From [Clostridium] scindens ATCC 35704 (GTDB lineage: Bacteria > Bacillota > Clostridia > Lachnospirales > Lachnospiraceae), in assembly GCF_004295125.1 (NCBI RefSeq), contig NZ_CP036170.1:623501-687500 (forward strand): a stretch of DNA of 64,000 nucleotides. The letters are read 5' to 3'. The notes below the pieces were generated by a model. That model was given only the letters and a program-made list of their open reading frames with translations. It ran no database searches and had not been told where the DNA came from. Shown here in pieces: positions 25,788-34,116 of this stretch. Each line of letters begins with the position of its first letter. Position 1 is the stretch's first letter. The position numbers and the translations under genes are program-made.

Positions 25788-28172
25788 TTACATGCTGGTA
25801 GATTCCATATCCAGCCGCTTAATGATGTCTTCCTGGATATCCGGCGACAGGTCCAGGAAGTTGACGAACGTGCCGTGAATCCTCATAATATACACTCCGC
25901 TGGGCGCGTATTTCTTCGGATCAGCCAGCACCTTGCGAAGCATCTCCGGCGTCGTCACATTGACATACAGATAGAACGGGGAGATTCCCTCCTTCTTCGG
26001 ATTATAGAATAGCGGTCCGATAATCTTATTCTTAAACTCCAATCCCTTCTCTTCGTAGGAAGACGTCTTAAAATAATTGGGATTGATTCCCAGATGGGAC
26101 GCGCAGCCGCCATTCATCTTCTCAAACGGAAGCTTCATGTTGGACATGATCCGAAAGCCCAGTCCAGAGTGCGCCTCTCCATACAGCGGATCGATTCCGT
26201 ATCCCAGCTGCTCCCTTGCCATTCTTCCATCCGGCGTGGCCCCTACCCAATAGCCATACAGAAGATGGGTGGATGGGGATGCCCAGTCTGCCCGGAATGG
26301 ATTGCCAAGGTAGTTCTTCTTGGAAGACACCATATCGCTGACTCTTGCTGCGATTTCAGCTGCTTCGTCATCCACGTTCGCGGTATTGTTGCCATATTTC
26401 TCGGCTTTCATCAGATACTGGCGCATCTGCTGGTCATGCTCGAAATTATCCCGGAGGGCCTCAAGCATCCGGCCTGCGTCTTTTGGCCGTTCCTCAAGCA
26501 GCCTGTCGATCGCCGCAAAGGAGTCCGCCACTACGGACAGCCCGTGAATCAGGCAGCCGCTTCCATTGTATTTTGTCCCCTGGTTCCTGGTATCCCTTGT
26601 GTCAATTCCCGTCTCGATGCCTCCCATAAGCGCAGACAGGAACGGAACCTGAAGGAGGGAGATGGCTTCTGACGCGGCATTAGCGCACTCCACCATCTGA
26701 TCTACATATTCTTCCAGATTCTGATAGAAGGTGGAGCGGATATTCTTAAGCACATCCACTTCCTCCTTATATCCGTTTTCCTCGTTGCTTTTGCCGAACT
26801 TCCTGCCGGAGATCGTAGAAACTCCGCCATTCAAAGACAGTTCCAGAACCTTCGCCATATTCAGCCAGCTGTTGGTCGTATTGCCGTTGTCCTTCCCCAT
26901 GATCAGAGGCTCCTGGCAGCCTGCCACAGAATAGTCCTCTAGATCCTCCGGCTCCACATGATTCTTCTCCTTCAGGATCTCGAACACGGAGTCATCATTA
27001 AAGAAGGAGGGGGTAAGGCATCCCGGCGTGAAGAGGAATCTTCCCAGACTCTCGTACAGTTCATCCGGAGTATCCTTATGAAGCTTCACAGACAGGATCG
27101 GCTGTGGCAGGTTCATATCATAATAAGCATCCAGAAGCGCATAGGAGGTGGGGTTGGTCATATCCTCTCCTGTGTTGGATTTTCCGCCGATGATCAGATC
27201 CTGGGAGATCGCCCAGCTTCTGTCAGCTACATTGTAGAACACCAGCAGATGCTTCAAAAGCGCGGCTGTCATATCCCGCCCGGTATCTTCCGCCTGACGG
27301 TATGGTTCGAAGATGCGGTCCGCGTTTCCCACGGAAAATGCATATGGATTAGGGGTCTGTTCCAGGCACATTACCTGCCACATCAAAATGAATGACTGGA
27401 TGGCCTCATACAAGTTTGAAGCGCCTTGTCTTGGAACCTTCCCCAAGGCGTCCGCCATAACTTCGAACCGCTCTTTTACTGCTCCTTCAGACTTGGCTGC
27501 CTTCTCCCTTGCCAGTTCTTCATATCTGCCCGCAATCACCAGCACTGCATCCAGGGCTATATCCATAGCGTCATAGTAATCCTTCTTATCCGCATCTGCC
27601 TCTGCAGCCTTATGGCGCCTGATCTGCTCTTTCAGCCCGTCTACGCCGATCTTAAGCACCGGCCGCATGTCCGGGATCAGATGGCCGGTTACCTGTTCGA
27701 TAAAGAATATGGCCTCGCTGGTATTCTCCCCCGCAATGTCATATGCTTTGCACAGCGCTTTTGCAAAATCCGTGTTCATATTATATTCCTTCAGGTCATC
27801 AATCCGTTCCTGGGTGATGTCCCCCATCGGGTCAATGTCTCCGAACACGGCAACCGGATCGCAGTATCCCGTAAAGGAGTCTACAGAAAACGCAGGGTTG
27901 ATCAGTGCATATGATCTTGCAAATGCGTCGTCCTGCGTTCCGGCAAATACGTGATAGTCGCCAATCCACAGCGGAATCTTCTTCGCCACTTCCACCAGCG
28001 TTTTGGAAATGCGTATGCAGTCTTTCTCATCCTTGAACTGCTCGTCGCATTCCCGCATGATCTCCTTAGCCAAGAACCAGCCTTCCAGATGATCCGTTGC
28101 TCTTTCTTCCTGGAATCTCTCTTTTGCCAGCTGCGTAATCTCCTGCGCGTTTAATACTTCTTCGATTCTCAT
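25788..28172 (-). CDS. Glycyl radical enzyme of unknown substrate (dehydratase type)
   Basis: A 794-residue enzyme of the PFL/glycyl radical superfamily. The active-site Cys419 is followed by Gln420-Glu421-Pro in VAGCQEPLIMG, the Cys-x-Glu arrangement of dehydratases and related lyases rather than the Cys-Cys of pyruvate formate-lyase. DTRNQGTKYNGSG matches the barrel strand seen in the family. Near the C-terminus, where the radical Gly sits in Arg-Val-x-Gly-Tyr in most members, this protein has MRIHGTFVNF (Gly767). The flanking IQEDIIKRL is normal, so the frame is intact. An activase is encoded just upstream. Substrate unknown; a sugar- or polyol-phosphate is likely from the neighbouring FGGY kinase. 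Confidence 0.85.
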   Translation of the reverse strand: MRIEEVLNAQEITQLAKERFQEERATDHLEGWFLAKEIMRECDEQFKDEKDCIRISKTLVEVAKKIPLWIGDYHVFAGTQDDAFARSYALINPAFSVDSFTGYCDPVAVFGDIDPMGDITQERIDDLKEYNMNTDFAKALCKAYDIAGENTSEAIFFIEQVTGHLIPDMRPVLKIGVDGLKEQIRRHKAAEADADKKDYYDAMDIALDAVLVIAGRYEELAREKAAKSEGAVKERFEVMADALGKVPRQGASNLYEAIQSFILMWQVMCLEQTPNPYAFSVGNADRIFEPYRQAEDTGRDMTAALLKHLLVFYNVADRSWAISQDLIIGGKSNTGEDMTNPTSYALLDAYYDMNLPQPILSVKLHKDTPDELYESLGRFLFTPGCLTPSFFNDDSVFEILKEKNHVEPEDLEDYSVAGCQEPLIMGKDNGNTTNSWLNMAKVLELSLNGGVSTISGRKFGKSNEENGYKEEVDVLKNIRSTFYQNLEEYVDQMVECANAASEAISLLQVPFLSALMGGIETGIDTRDTRNQGTKYNGSGCLIHGLSVVADSFAAIDRLLEERPKDAGRMLEALRDNFEHDQQMRQYLMKAEKYGNNTANVDDEAAEIAARVSDMVSSKKNYLGNPFRADWASPSTHLLYGYWVGATPDGRMAREQLGYGIDPLYGEAHSGLGFRIMSNMKLPFEKMNGGCASHLGINPNYFKTSSYEEKGLEFKNKIIGPLFYNPKKEGISPFYLYVNVTTPEMLRKVLADPKKYAPSGVYIMRIHGTFVNFLDLSPDIQEDIIKRLDMESTSM

Positions 28173-28189
28173 ATCACTCTTCCTTTCCC

Positions 28190-29056
28190 TTAAGTCCTTC
28201 TGTAGCGGACGCCCGACTCTTCCATTGCCTTCCGGAATCTCCTGACCGACGCTTCATCCACATGGGCTTCGTCCGTCATCTTATATTCCCATCCGCACTG
28301 ATGCCATTTCTTTTTGCCAAATTCGTGATAGGACAGGACTTCAAAAGTCACGTTATCTCCTTTAATCTCCCGGAAGAAATCAAGAAACTGCTCCCGTTCC
28401 AACTCGCTGTCATTGAAACCTCCGATCAGCGGAACCCGGACATGGAGTCCTGGATGCTCTTTTGCTGCCCGGCGGATATTCTCCATGATCCTCTCGTTTG
28501 ATATGCCGGTATATCTTTGATGCTTGGAGGCATCACAATGCTTGCAGTCCATAATCAACTGGCCTATATAGGGAAATAGTTCCGGAAGCCTCGGGTGTGT
28601 GCCATTCGTCTCAATCGCGGTATGGATGTCCTTTTCCTTCAATCCCTTCAAGGCGTCTGTCAGTTCTTGAAATTGCACGGTGGCCTCGCCTCCCGTAAAG
28701 GTGACGCCGCCCCCGTCATAGAACATCATCTCATTTGCGCATGCTTCCCCAATGACCTCTTCTACCGTCTCCTCTTTATACGACAGGTACATTCCTTTGG
28801 TATCGTGCTGCCGGATGCATTCTTTTCCTTCGCAGCTATCGCAAATGGCCCTGTCTACCTTGTGCTCGCGGATTGCGTGATGGGGGCAGATGGATGGAAG
28901 AAGCCACTCTTCGTCCGCCACGATCACGCCCTCCATCTTCATGCCCTCTGGATTCGAGCACCACGGGCAATTCATGTTACAGCCTTGGAGATGGTAGACC
29001 AGGCGATTCCCATCTCCGTCCTGAGAATAATTAAAACCTTTCTGGAATATCTTCAT
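28190..29056 (-). CDS. Glycyl radical enzyme activase (radical SAM)
   Basis: A 288-residue PflA-type activase that uses S-adenosylmethionine and a [4Fe-4S] cluster to make the glycyl radical on its partner. The cluster motif is CNMNCPWC (Cys-x3-Cys-x2-Cys). The insert that carries two ferredoxin-like clusters in many activases has only a few cysteines here (ICPHHAI and CDSCEGKEC), so at most one full auxiliary cluster. VTFTGGEATVQF and METN-like IETNGTHP follow the family. It lies 17 bases before the radical enzyme gene and 3 bases after the kinase gene; the three are certainly co-transcribed. Confidence 0.92.
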   Translation of the reverse strand: MKIFQKGFNYSQDGDGNRLVYHLQGCNMNCPWCSNPEGMKMEGVIVADEEWLLPSICPHHAIREHKVDRAICDSCEGKECIRQHDTKGMYLSYKEETVEEVIGEACANEMMFYDGGGVTFTGGEATVQFQELTDALKGLKEKDIHTAIETNGTHPRLPELFPYIGQLIMDCKHCDASKHQRYTGISNERIMENIRRAAKEHPGLHVRVPLIGGFNDSELEREQFLDFFREIKGDNVTFEVLSYHEFGKKKWHQCGWEYKMTDEAHVDEASVRRFRKAMEESGVRYRRT

Positions 29057-29059
29057 CTT

Positions 29060-30550
29060 CTACCCTTTCAAATGGAACAAATCCTGATTGTGGCGGTACA
29101 GTTCCCGATATACCGCGAATTGCTCTTCGTAATACTTCTGGTTCTCGCGGATGGGGGATACTGCCTCGTCCTTCATATGTACCAGTTTCGCGCAGGCCTC
29201 TTCATAGTCTTTATATTCTCCGCACGCTACCGCAGCCGTGATGGCAGCGCCGATCCCCGCCTGCTCGCTTCCCTGGTTGGTATATATGTCACAGTCGAAG
29301 ATATCCGCCTGCATCTGCAGAAAGAGCGGCCCTCTTGCGCCGCCTCCGGAGGCAATAATCTTGTGATACTCAATGCCAAGTCCTTTAAATATCTCGATGG
29401 AAGAGCGAAGGCCAAACACAATACCCTCCATCGTGCTGCGTATCATATGGGCCCTTGTATGCTTCAAGGTCATTCCGAAATAAATCCCCTTTGCGTCCGG
29501 GTCATTGTATGGCGTCCTCTCTCCGCTCAGATACGGAAGGAACACCATACCCTCACTCCCAGCCGGAACCGTGGCCGCCAGCGCCGTCATCTCATCGAAG
29601 GCGCCCACATCCAGGATCTGATTCATCAGCCACTTCATGGCAACCCCGCCGCTAAGATGGGCACCCATCAGCATCCACAGATCCTTCTTCACATGGCAGA
29701 ACGTATTGGTGCGGAACTCTTTGTCGTATACCGGCTCATGGAATCCCCCTGATAGCTGGCAGGCCGTTCCGATATTGGCCGCCAGGGTTCCCGGCGCAAT
29801 GATGCCATTGCCTACGCCCTGCATCAGCGTATCTCCTCCCCCGTACGCAATCTTGATTCCGGCCCTTAGCCCGGTGTCGGCCGCGCAGTCTTCTGTCACT
29901 TCCCCCGCAATCTCGGAAGACTCCCGGCATTCAGAGAATATCTCTTTCCTGATTCCAAGCTTCTCGATTAATTCCCAGGCCCATTGCCGATTACGGGTAT
30001 CAAAGATGGCTCCGCTGGATGCATCCGACATATCCGTCCCAAGTTCCCCGCACATCCGGTAGCGGATATAATCCTTCGGAAACATGACCGTATGGATTTT
30101 TTCATAATTCTCAGGCTCATGCTCCTTCACCCACATCAGCGAGGAGATCAAAAATCCCGTGCTCAGAGAATTCAAGGCCACGCTCCGGTACGCATCCTTC
30201 CCCACAGTCTGATAGATCTTCTCAATCTCTTCCGCCGACCTCTGATCCGCCCATATGATGGCATTGCGGATCAGTCTTCCATCCTTATCCACCATGACCA
30301 GCCCATGCATCTGCCCTGAGTAACTGATTCCCTGAATCTTCGCAGATTCTTCCGGATACCTCTTTACGATATCCGCGATCGTCCTCCTTGCAGCCGCCCA
30401 AAGTTCCTCCATGTTCTGTTCCGCATGCTTAAGGCTGCTTTTTATAATATCATATCCGATCTGCGAGGTACCGGCAATGTTTCCCCTGGCATCCATAAGC
30501 AGCGATTTTACACTGGAAGTCCCAATATCTATTCCTAAATAATAATTCAT
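29060..30550 (-). CDS. FGGY-family carbohydrate kinase of the radical-enzyme operon
   Basis: A 496-residue FGGY kinase with GIDIGTSSVKSLLM, IWADQRSAEE, AYGGGDTLMQGVGNG, LPYLSGERTPYND and SGGGARGPLF. First gene of the operon: GGAGG lies 10 bases before ATG 30550 and the promoter is at 30577-30605. It should phosphorylate the substrate before the glycyl radical enzyme acts, or its product. Xylulose is the default guess for this branch, but the context argues for something less common. Confidence 0.83.
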   Translation of the reverse strand: MNYYLGIDIGTSSVKSLLMDARGNIAGTSQIGYDIIKSSLKHAEQNMEELWAAARRTIADIVKRYPEESAKIQGISYSGQMHGLVMVDKDGRLIRNAIIWADQRSAEEIEKIYQTVGKDAYRSVALNSLSTGFLISSLMWVKEHEPENYEKIHTVMFPKDYIRYRMCGELGTDMSDASSGAIFDTRNRQWAWELIEKLGIRKEIFSECRESSEIAGEVTEDCAADTGLRAGIKIAYGGGDTLMQGVGNGIIAPGTLAANIGTACQLSGGFHEPVYDKEFRTNTFCHVKKDLWMLMGAHLSGGVAMKWLMNQILDVGAFDEMTALAATVPAGSEGMVFLPYLSGERTPYNDPDAKGIYFGMTLKHTRAHMIRSTMEGIVFGLRSSIEIFKGLGIEYHKIIASGGGARGPLFLQMQADIFDCDIYTNQGSEQAGIGAAITAAVACGEYKDYEEACAKLVHMKDEAVSPIRENQKYYEEQFAVYRELYRHNQDLFHLKG

Positions 30551-30570
30551 AAACCGTACGCCTCCTTTTA

Positions 30571-30595
30571 ATTGGTATTATATATCAATACCAAT
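30571..30595. promoter_or_regulatory. Candidate operator overlapping the -10 box
   Basis: Perfect 9-bp inverted repeat ATTGGTATT and AATACCAAT separated by 7 bases. It covers the -10 box and most of the spacer of the promoter at 30577-30605, the position of a repressor site. The GntR-family protein encoded at the end of this operon is the best candidate binder. Confidence 0.7.
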
Positions 30596-30605
30596 TTGCC
30601 GTCAA
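30577..30605 (-). promoter_or_regulatory. Promoter of the kinase-activase-radical enzyme-GntR operon
   Basis: -35 TTGACG (30600-30605), exact 17-base spacer, -10 TATAAT (30577-30582). Confidence 0.78.
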
Positions 30606-30630
30606 TATAATTTGCGATAATCTAAGAAAT

Positions 30631-30658
30631 ACGAAGGCCGGGAAGCCCCTGCCTTCGT
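30631..30658 (-). terminator. Terminator after the 30677-31696 dehydrogenase gene
   Basis: Stem ACGAAGGC / GCCTTCGT with a 12-base loop, followed on the minus strand by ATTTCTT. It separates the ROK-dehydrogenase unit from the radical-enzyme operon. Confidence 0.7.
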
Positions 30659-30676
30659 TTCATCCTTTATGCTCTC

Positions 30677-31696
30677 TTATGAAACCTGAATCATAACCTT
30701 TCCGGTTCTTCTGTATTCCGGCTTTGTAAATACATCCACAATGTCATCCAGTGGAACAATGTTGGTGATCAGGCTTTCCAAATCAATGGTCTTGGATTCC
30801 AGAACTGAGATTGCCCTCTCAAATGTATATGGATTGATATAGGAAGACGTTACCGTCAATTCCTTTTTGAAGATGTCATCCGGCTTCATCGGGAAACTCT
30901 CTCCCGGCGCGGCAAGTCCGAAGAACATTACCGTTGCCGCTTTTCCCGCGAACTGGATGGCGTCTTCCTGGGTGTGGATATTTCCAACGCACTCGATGAC
31001 TACATCCACGTTCTCGCAGTACTCATCCAGGACTGCCTTCACATCCTCTTCCATCGGATTAATGACCTTTGTCGCGCCCAGTTTTAATGCCAGCTCACGC
31101 TTCTCTTCCACCGGCTCGGACAGGATCACCTTTGATGCTCCGGCGTTCTTAGCCAGCTGCAGCATGATCATTCCGATAGGGCCTCCTCCCATTACCAGCA
31201 CGGTATCCCCATACTTGATGTTGCACAGGTCAATCCCATGCAGGCAGCAGGAGATAGGCTCCGCCATCGCTGCCTCTATAAAACTCAGGCTATCGGAGAA
31301 CTTGTATACCTGTTTCTCTCTCATAACCACATACTCTGCAAATCCTCCGTCTACCGTAGTTCCAACTCCGATATTATTGGTGCAGAAATGCTGCTTCGCA
31401 TTCTTGCAGAAATAGCACTCTGCGCACATATCATTCGGGTCGCCGCTTACCCGGTCGCCAACTTTGAATTTGGTAACGCCGCTTCCAACCTTCGCCACAA
31501 CGCCGGAAAATTCATGGCCCGGAATCAGCGGAGGAGTAACAGCCGAGGATCCCCCATCCCCGTTAAAAATATGTATATCCGTTCCACATACGCCACAATA
31601 CTTCACTTGAATCATGACCTCATTGTCTTTTAATTCTTTTTCCGGAACTTCTTCTACTCTTAGGTCGTGCTTTCCATGATAAACTGCTGCTTTCAT
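30677..31696 (-). CDS. Zinc-dependent medium-chain alcohol/polyol dehydrogenase
   Basis: A 339-residue MDR dehydrogenase. Catalytic Zn ligands occur in GVCGTDIHIF and GHEFSG, structural Zn cysteines in CAECYFCKNAKQHFC, and the cofactor site in VMGGGPIGM. Residues near the substrate site resemble sorbitol and threonine dehydrogenases. GGAGGG is 7 bases before ATG 31696. It lies 26 bases after a ROK regulator gene and is probably co-transcribed with it. Substrate unknown; a polyol or a product of the neighbouring radical-enzyme pathway are both possible. Confidence 0.83.
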   Translation of the reverse strand: MKAAVYHGKHDLRVEEVPEKELKDNEVMIQVKYCGVCGTDIHIFNGDGGSSAVTPPLIPGHEFSGVVAKVGSGVTKFKVGDRVSGDPNDMCAECYFCKNAKQHFCTNNIGVGTTVDGGFAEYVVMREKQVYKFSDSLSFIEAAMAEPISCCLHGIDLCNIKYGDTVLVMGGGPIGMIMLQLAKNAGASKVILSEPVEEKRELALKLGATKVINPMEEDVKAVLDEYCENVDVVIECVGNIHTQEDAIQFAGKAATVMFFGLAAPGESFPMKPDDIFKKELTVTSSYINPYTFERAISVLESKTIDLESLITNIVPLDDIVDVFTKPEYRRTGKVMIQVS

Positions 31697-31722
31697 ATTC
31701 TAACCCTCCATAACCGTTCTCT

Positions 31723-32829
31723 CTAAATCGTATTAAAAAACTCATCAATATAAAAGATTGCCGCTCCCGCAGCCGCAGACTCCACTGTATACTTGCAGGG
31801 AACCAGATAATCTTTAGCCTTCTCATCAAAAGCATCCCTTTCATCCACTCTCCTGCACAGTTCATCCATATAGTTCTCTATATATGCGCCAACATACCCG
31901 CCAAGTATAATTACAGAATCAAACAGCACGCGTATGTTGTGTATGCCAAGAGACAGATCATCCAGATACTGATCCCACAACTGGGCAGCACCTTTATCCC
32001 CTGCTTCCAGCAGTTCAAAAAACTGTTCCAGATTCCCGTCCGTATACTGATCCAGATTCGTTGACCGGCAGACCGTATCAAAGCATCCCCGCCTTCCACA
32101 GTAGCATAATTCGCCGCCCTCAGGAACCACCGTCATATGTCCGATCTCTCCGCCTTTTTGCCGGTTGCCTTCGTAAATATTCTTATCCACGATAGCTGCT
32201 CCGCCGACGCTGTTGCTGAGACTGATGTAGAATGCATTGCATATATCCTTGGATATCCACACTTCTGCATACCCGGCAGCATTGGAATCGTGAAATAAGC
32301 GGTTCCTGTAAGGAATATACTTTGCAATCTCCTTCCGGGTACGGCCTGTAAAATTCAAGGTACGGCCATAGATTGCCTCCTCCCCGTCCTCAGAAACGAG
32401 GCCAGGAACCGCAATTCCCACTCCCAGAAGGTTCTCATCGCTGATGCCCGCTTCCTGTTTTACCTTCTCGACAGTCTCTCCAATCTTCCTCAGATAACCG
32501 TCATCTCCCAAATCAAATTCTCTCCGCTCTCTTACCATCCGTATCACATCGCCGGACAGATCTACCGCGACACTGTTAATATGATGCCCTGTCAGATACA
32601 CTCCGATAGCCGCTCTGGCCTCTTTCAGATAGGTGTATGCCGTGGCGTTCCTTCCCCGCTCCCCAGTGCTTGGAAACTTCTTGGATGTATCGATTAGCCG
32701 TATCTGCTCCAGATACTGGAGATTCTGCGTGATTGTTGGCAGGCTGAGCCTCAATCCTATGACGATGTCTTGCTTGGATACCGACTCCTGTTCCCTTATA
32801 TAGTGATATATTAACTGACTTTTCTTCAA
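31723..32829 (-). CDS. ROK-family transcriptional regulator (XylR/NagC type)
   Basis: A 368-residue repressor with an N-terminal winged helix (QDIVIGLRLSLPTITQNLQ) and a ROK sugar-kinase-like domain. The Zn site of the family is present: GEIGHM followed by CYCGRRGCFDTVC. The ATP phosphate loop is degenerate, as in regulators. The start is TTG 32829; no ATG fits. A consensus promoter lies at 32866-32894. It likely senses the sugar handled by the dehydrogenase it precedes or by the ABC importer upstream. Confidence 0.87.
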   Translation of the reverse strand: MKKSQLIYHYIREQESVSKQDIVIGLRLSLPTITQNLQYLEQIRLIDTSKKFPSTGERGRNATAYTYLKEARAAIGVYLTGHHINSVAVDLSGDVIRMVRERREFDLGDDGYLRKIGETVEKVKQEAGISDENLLGVGIAVPGLVSEDGEEAIYGRTLNFTGRTRKEIAKYIPYRNRLFHDSNAAGYAEVWISKDICNAFYISLSNSVGGAAIVDKNIYEGNRQKGGEIGHMTVVPEGGELCYCGRRGCFDTVCRSTNLDQYTDGNLEQFFELLEAGDKGAAQLWDQYLDDLSLGIHNIRVLFDSVIILGGYVGAYIENYMDELCRRVDERDAFDEKAKDYLVPCKYTVESAAAGAAIFYIDEFFNTI

Positions 32830-32865
32830 TGTTCTCTACCTTCGCTGTTCTATAATATATCTATC

Positions 32866-32894
32866 ATTTTACTTTCTATTATACTGCCTGTCAA
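32866..32894 (-). promoter_or_regulatory. Promoter of the ROK regulator gene (31723-32829)
   Basis: -35 TTGACA (32889-32894), 17-base spacer, -10 TAAAAT (32866-32871). Confidence 0.7.
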
Positions 32895-32907
32895 CAAACT
32901 AACCATC

Positions 32908-33072
32908 TTAAAGAACAATCTCAAACCTCTCGTCATCTTTCAAGTCAAACACTGTGCAATCATTTGCATAGGTACATTCCGGCAGGATAATCAGCGCATG
33001 CAGTTCATCGGCATGTACCGGAAGCGGCGCAAGATGCCAGATTGCCTTGGCTTCTGCTTTAATCGTCTTCAT
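32908..33072 (-). CDS. Small ORF, possible remnant of a larger metabolic protein
   Basis: A 54-residue reading frame (starts MKTIKAEAKAIWHLAPLP) with GGAGG 5 bases before ATG 33072. The residue pattern, with TrpHis and a C-terminal FDLKDDERFEIVL, looks like the end of a globular enzyme and is faintly like the cupin-type ureidoglycolate lyase family. The frame continues upstream of the ATG in protein-like sequence until a stop at the terminator hairpin near 33108, which suggests 5' truncation. Whether the short form is functional cannot be told. Confidence 0.4.
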   Translation of the reverse strand: MKTIKAEAKAIWHLAPLPVHADELHALIILPECTYANDCTVFDLKDDERFEIVL

Positions 33073-33110
33073 GCTGGCCTCCAATCTTCTGGTGAAATCC
33101 CCTGATTTTT

Positions 33111-33146
33111 AAAAATCCCAGCAAATAAAAATTTACCGGGATTTTT
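33111..33146 (-). terminator. Terminator of the ribose-type ABC operon
   Basis: Stem AAAAATCCC / GGGATTTTT (33111-33119 with 33138-33146), 18-base loop, with the T run in the descending arm, 17 bases after the permease stop. Confidence 0.7.
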
Positions 33147-33163
33147 AAACTATTTAACTGTTA

Positions 33164-34111
33164 CTAAGTCGTCTGTCTTCTCTTCTGGATACAGTCAAAT
33201 CCAACTGCAAGCGCAAGTACGACACCCATGACAATATCCTGTATAAAGGAGTTAATATTCATAAGTACCATTCCGTTCTGAAGAGCACCGATAATAAATG
33301 TACCTGCCACAACGCCTGATATCTTTCCATAACCACCTGCTACGGATACGCCGCCAAGAACTACGCAAGTGATAACATCAAATTCATATCCCAGACCTGC
33401 GTTAGGCATTCCTGAATTTGTACGTGACAGCATAACGATACCTGCAAGTCCTGCAAAGAAACCTGATATAGAAAATACCAGATATTTAATTCTTCCTACA
33501 CGGATACCGGATAATCTAGCCGCCTCTACGTTACCGCCAACTGCATAAAAGTAGCGTCCAAAATATGTCTTATTCAGAATAAAGGAACCTAATGCAAAGC
33601 AGATAACCATAATAATTACAGGAACTGGAACGATGCCGATATATCCCTGCCCAAATATCTTAAATGACTCTGTAAATCCATTTACCGGAAGTCCTCCGCT
33701 CACGAGATACGCCAAACCTTGGAACGCTGTCTGGGTAGCAAAGGTAGCAATCAGGGCTGGAATGCCAACTGTAGATACCATAAATCCATTCAATGTACCA
33801 ATCAGAGTTGATACTACAAGAGTAATCAGTATGGCAAGCCACATATTCATTCCCATATGTACCATAAAATAAGCACAAATAATATTTACAAATGTAATAA
33901 TCGAGCCAATTGACAGATCAATATCTCCAAGCAGGATAACAAATGTCATACCGATGGAAGCAATACCGAACATAGAAACCTGACGGAGCAATGAAAATAA
34001 GTTATTAGGATTAACAAATCTTGGATTTGCAATTGTAAATGCTACAACGAGAACTGCAAGTACGACCCAAATCGCTTTATCTTTTAATTGGTATACAACT
34101 TTATCTTTCAT
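33164..34111 (-). CDS. Ribose/sugar ABC transporter permease (RbsC type)
   Basis: A 315-residue inner-membrane permease of the carbohydrate uptake type 2 family with about eight to ten hydrophobic segments. GIASIGMTFVILLGDIDLSIGS is split over a helix and the conserved loop; ARLSGIRVGRIKYLVF is the coupling region to the ATPase. GGAGGG lies 9 bases before ATG 34111, directly after the ATPase stop. Together with the genes at 34117 and 35712 it forms a complete importer. The sugar is unknown; neighbours suggest a polyol or rare ketose. Confidence 0.9.
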   Translation of the reverse strand: MKDKVVYQLKDKAIWVVLAVLVVAFTIANPRFVNPNNLFSLLRQVSMFGIASIGMTFVILLGDIDLSIGSIITFVNIICAYFMVHMGMNMWLAILITLVVSTLIGTLNGFMVSTVGIPALIATFATQTAFQGLAYLVSGGLPVNGFTESFKIFGQGYIGIVPVPVIIMVICFALGSFILNKTYFGRYFYAVGGNVEAARLSGIRVGRIKYLVFSISGFFAGLAGIVMLSRTNSGMPNAGLGYEFDVITCVVLGGVSVAGGYGKISGVVAGTFIIGALQNGMVLMNINSFIQDIVMGVVLALAVGFDCIQKRRQTT

Positions 34112-34116
34112 ACGGT

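Noticed and set aside
25788-28172. Pyruvate formate-lyase
   Set aside because: The active site has Cys-x-Glu rather than Cys-Cys, and the length and radical loop differ.
28595-29752. 385-codon open frame on the plus strand
   Set aside because: Antisense to the activase and FGGY kinase genes, no ribosome binding site, no recognisable protein features; the frame is open because of codon bias on the other strand.
12441-30550. Naming individual FGGY kinases xylulokinase
   Set aside because: Family branches overlap in sequence and no xylose isomerase is in the window; substrates are left open.
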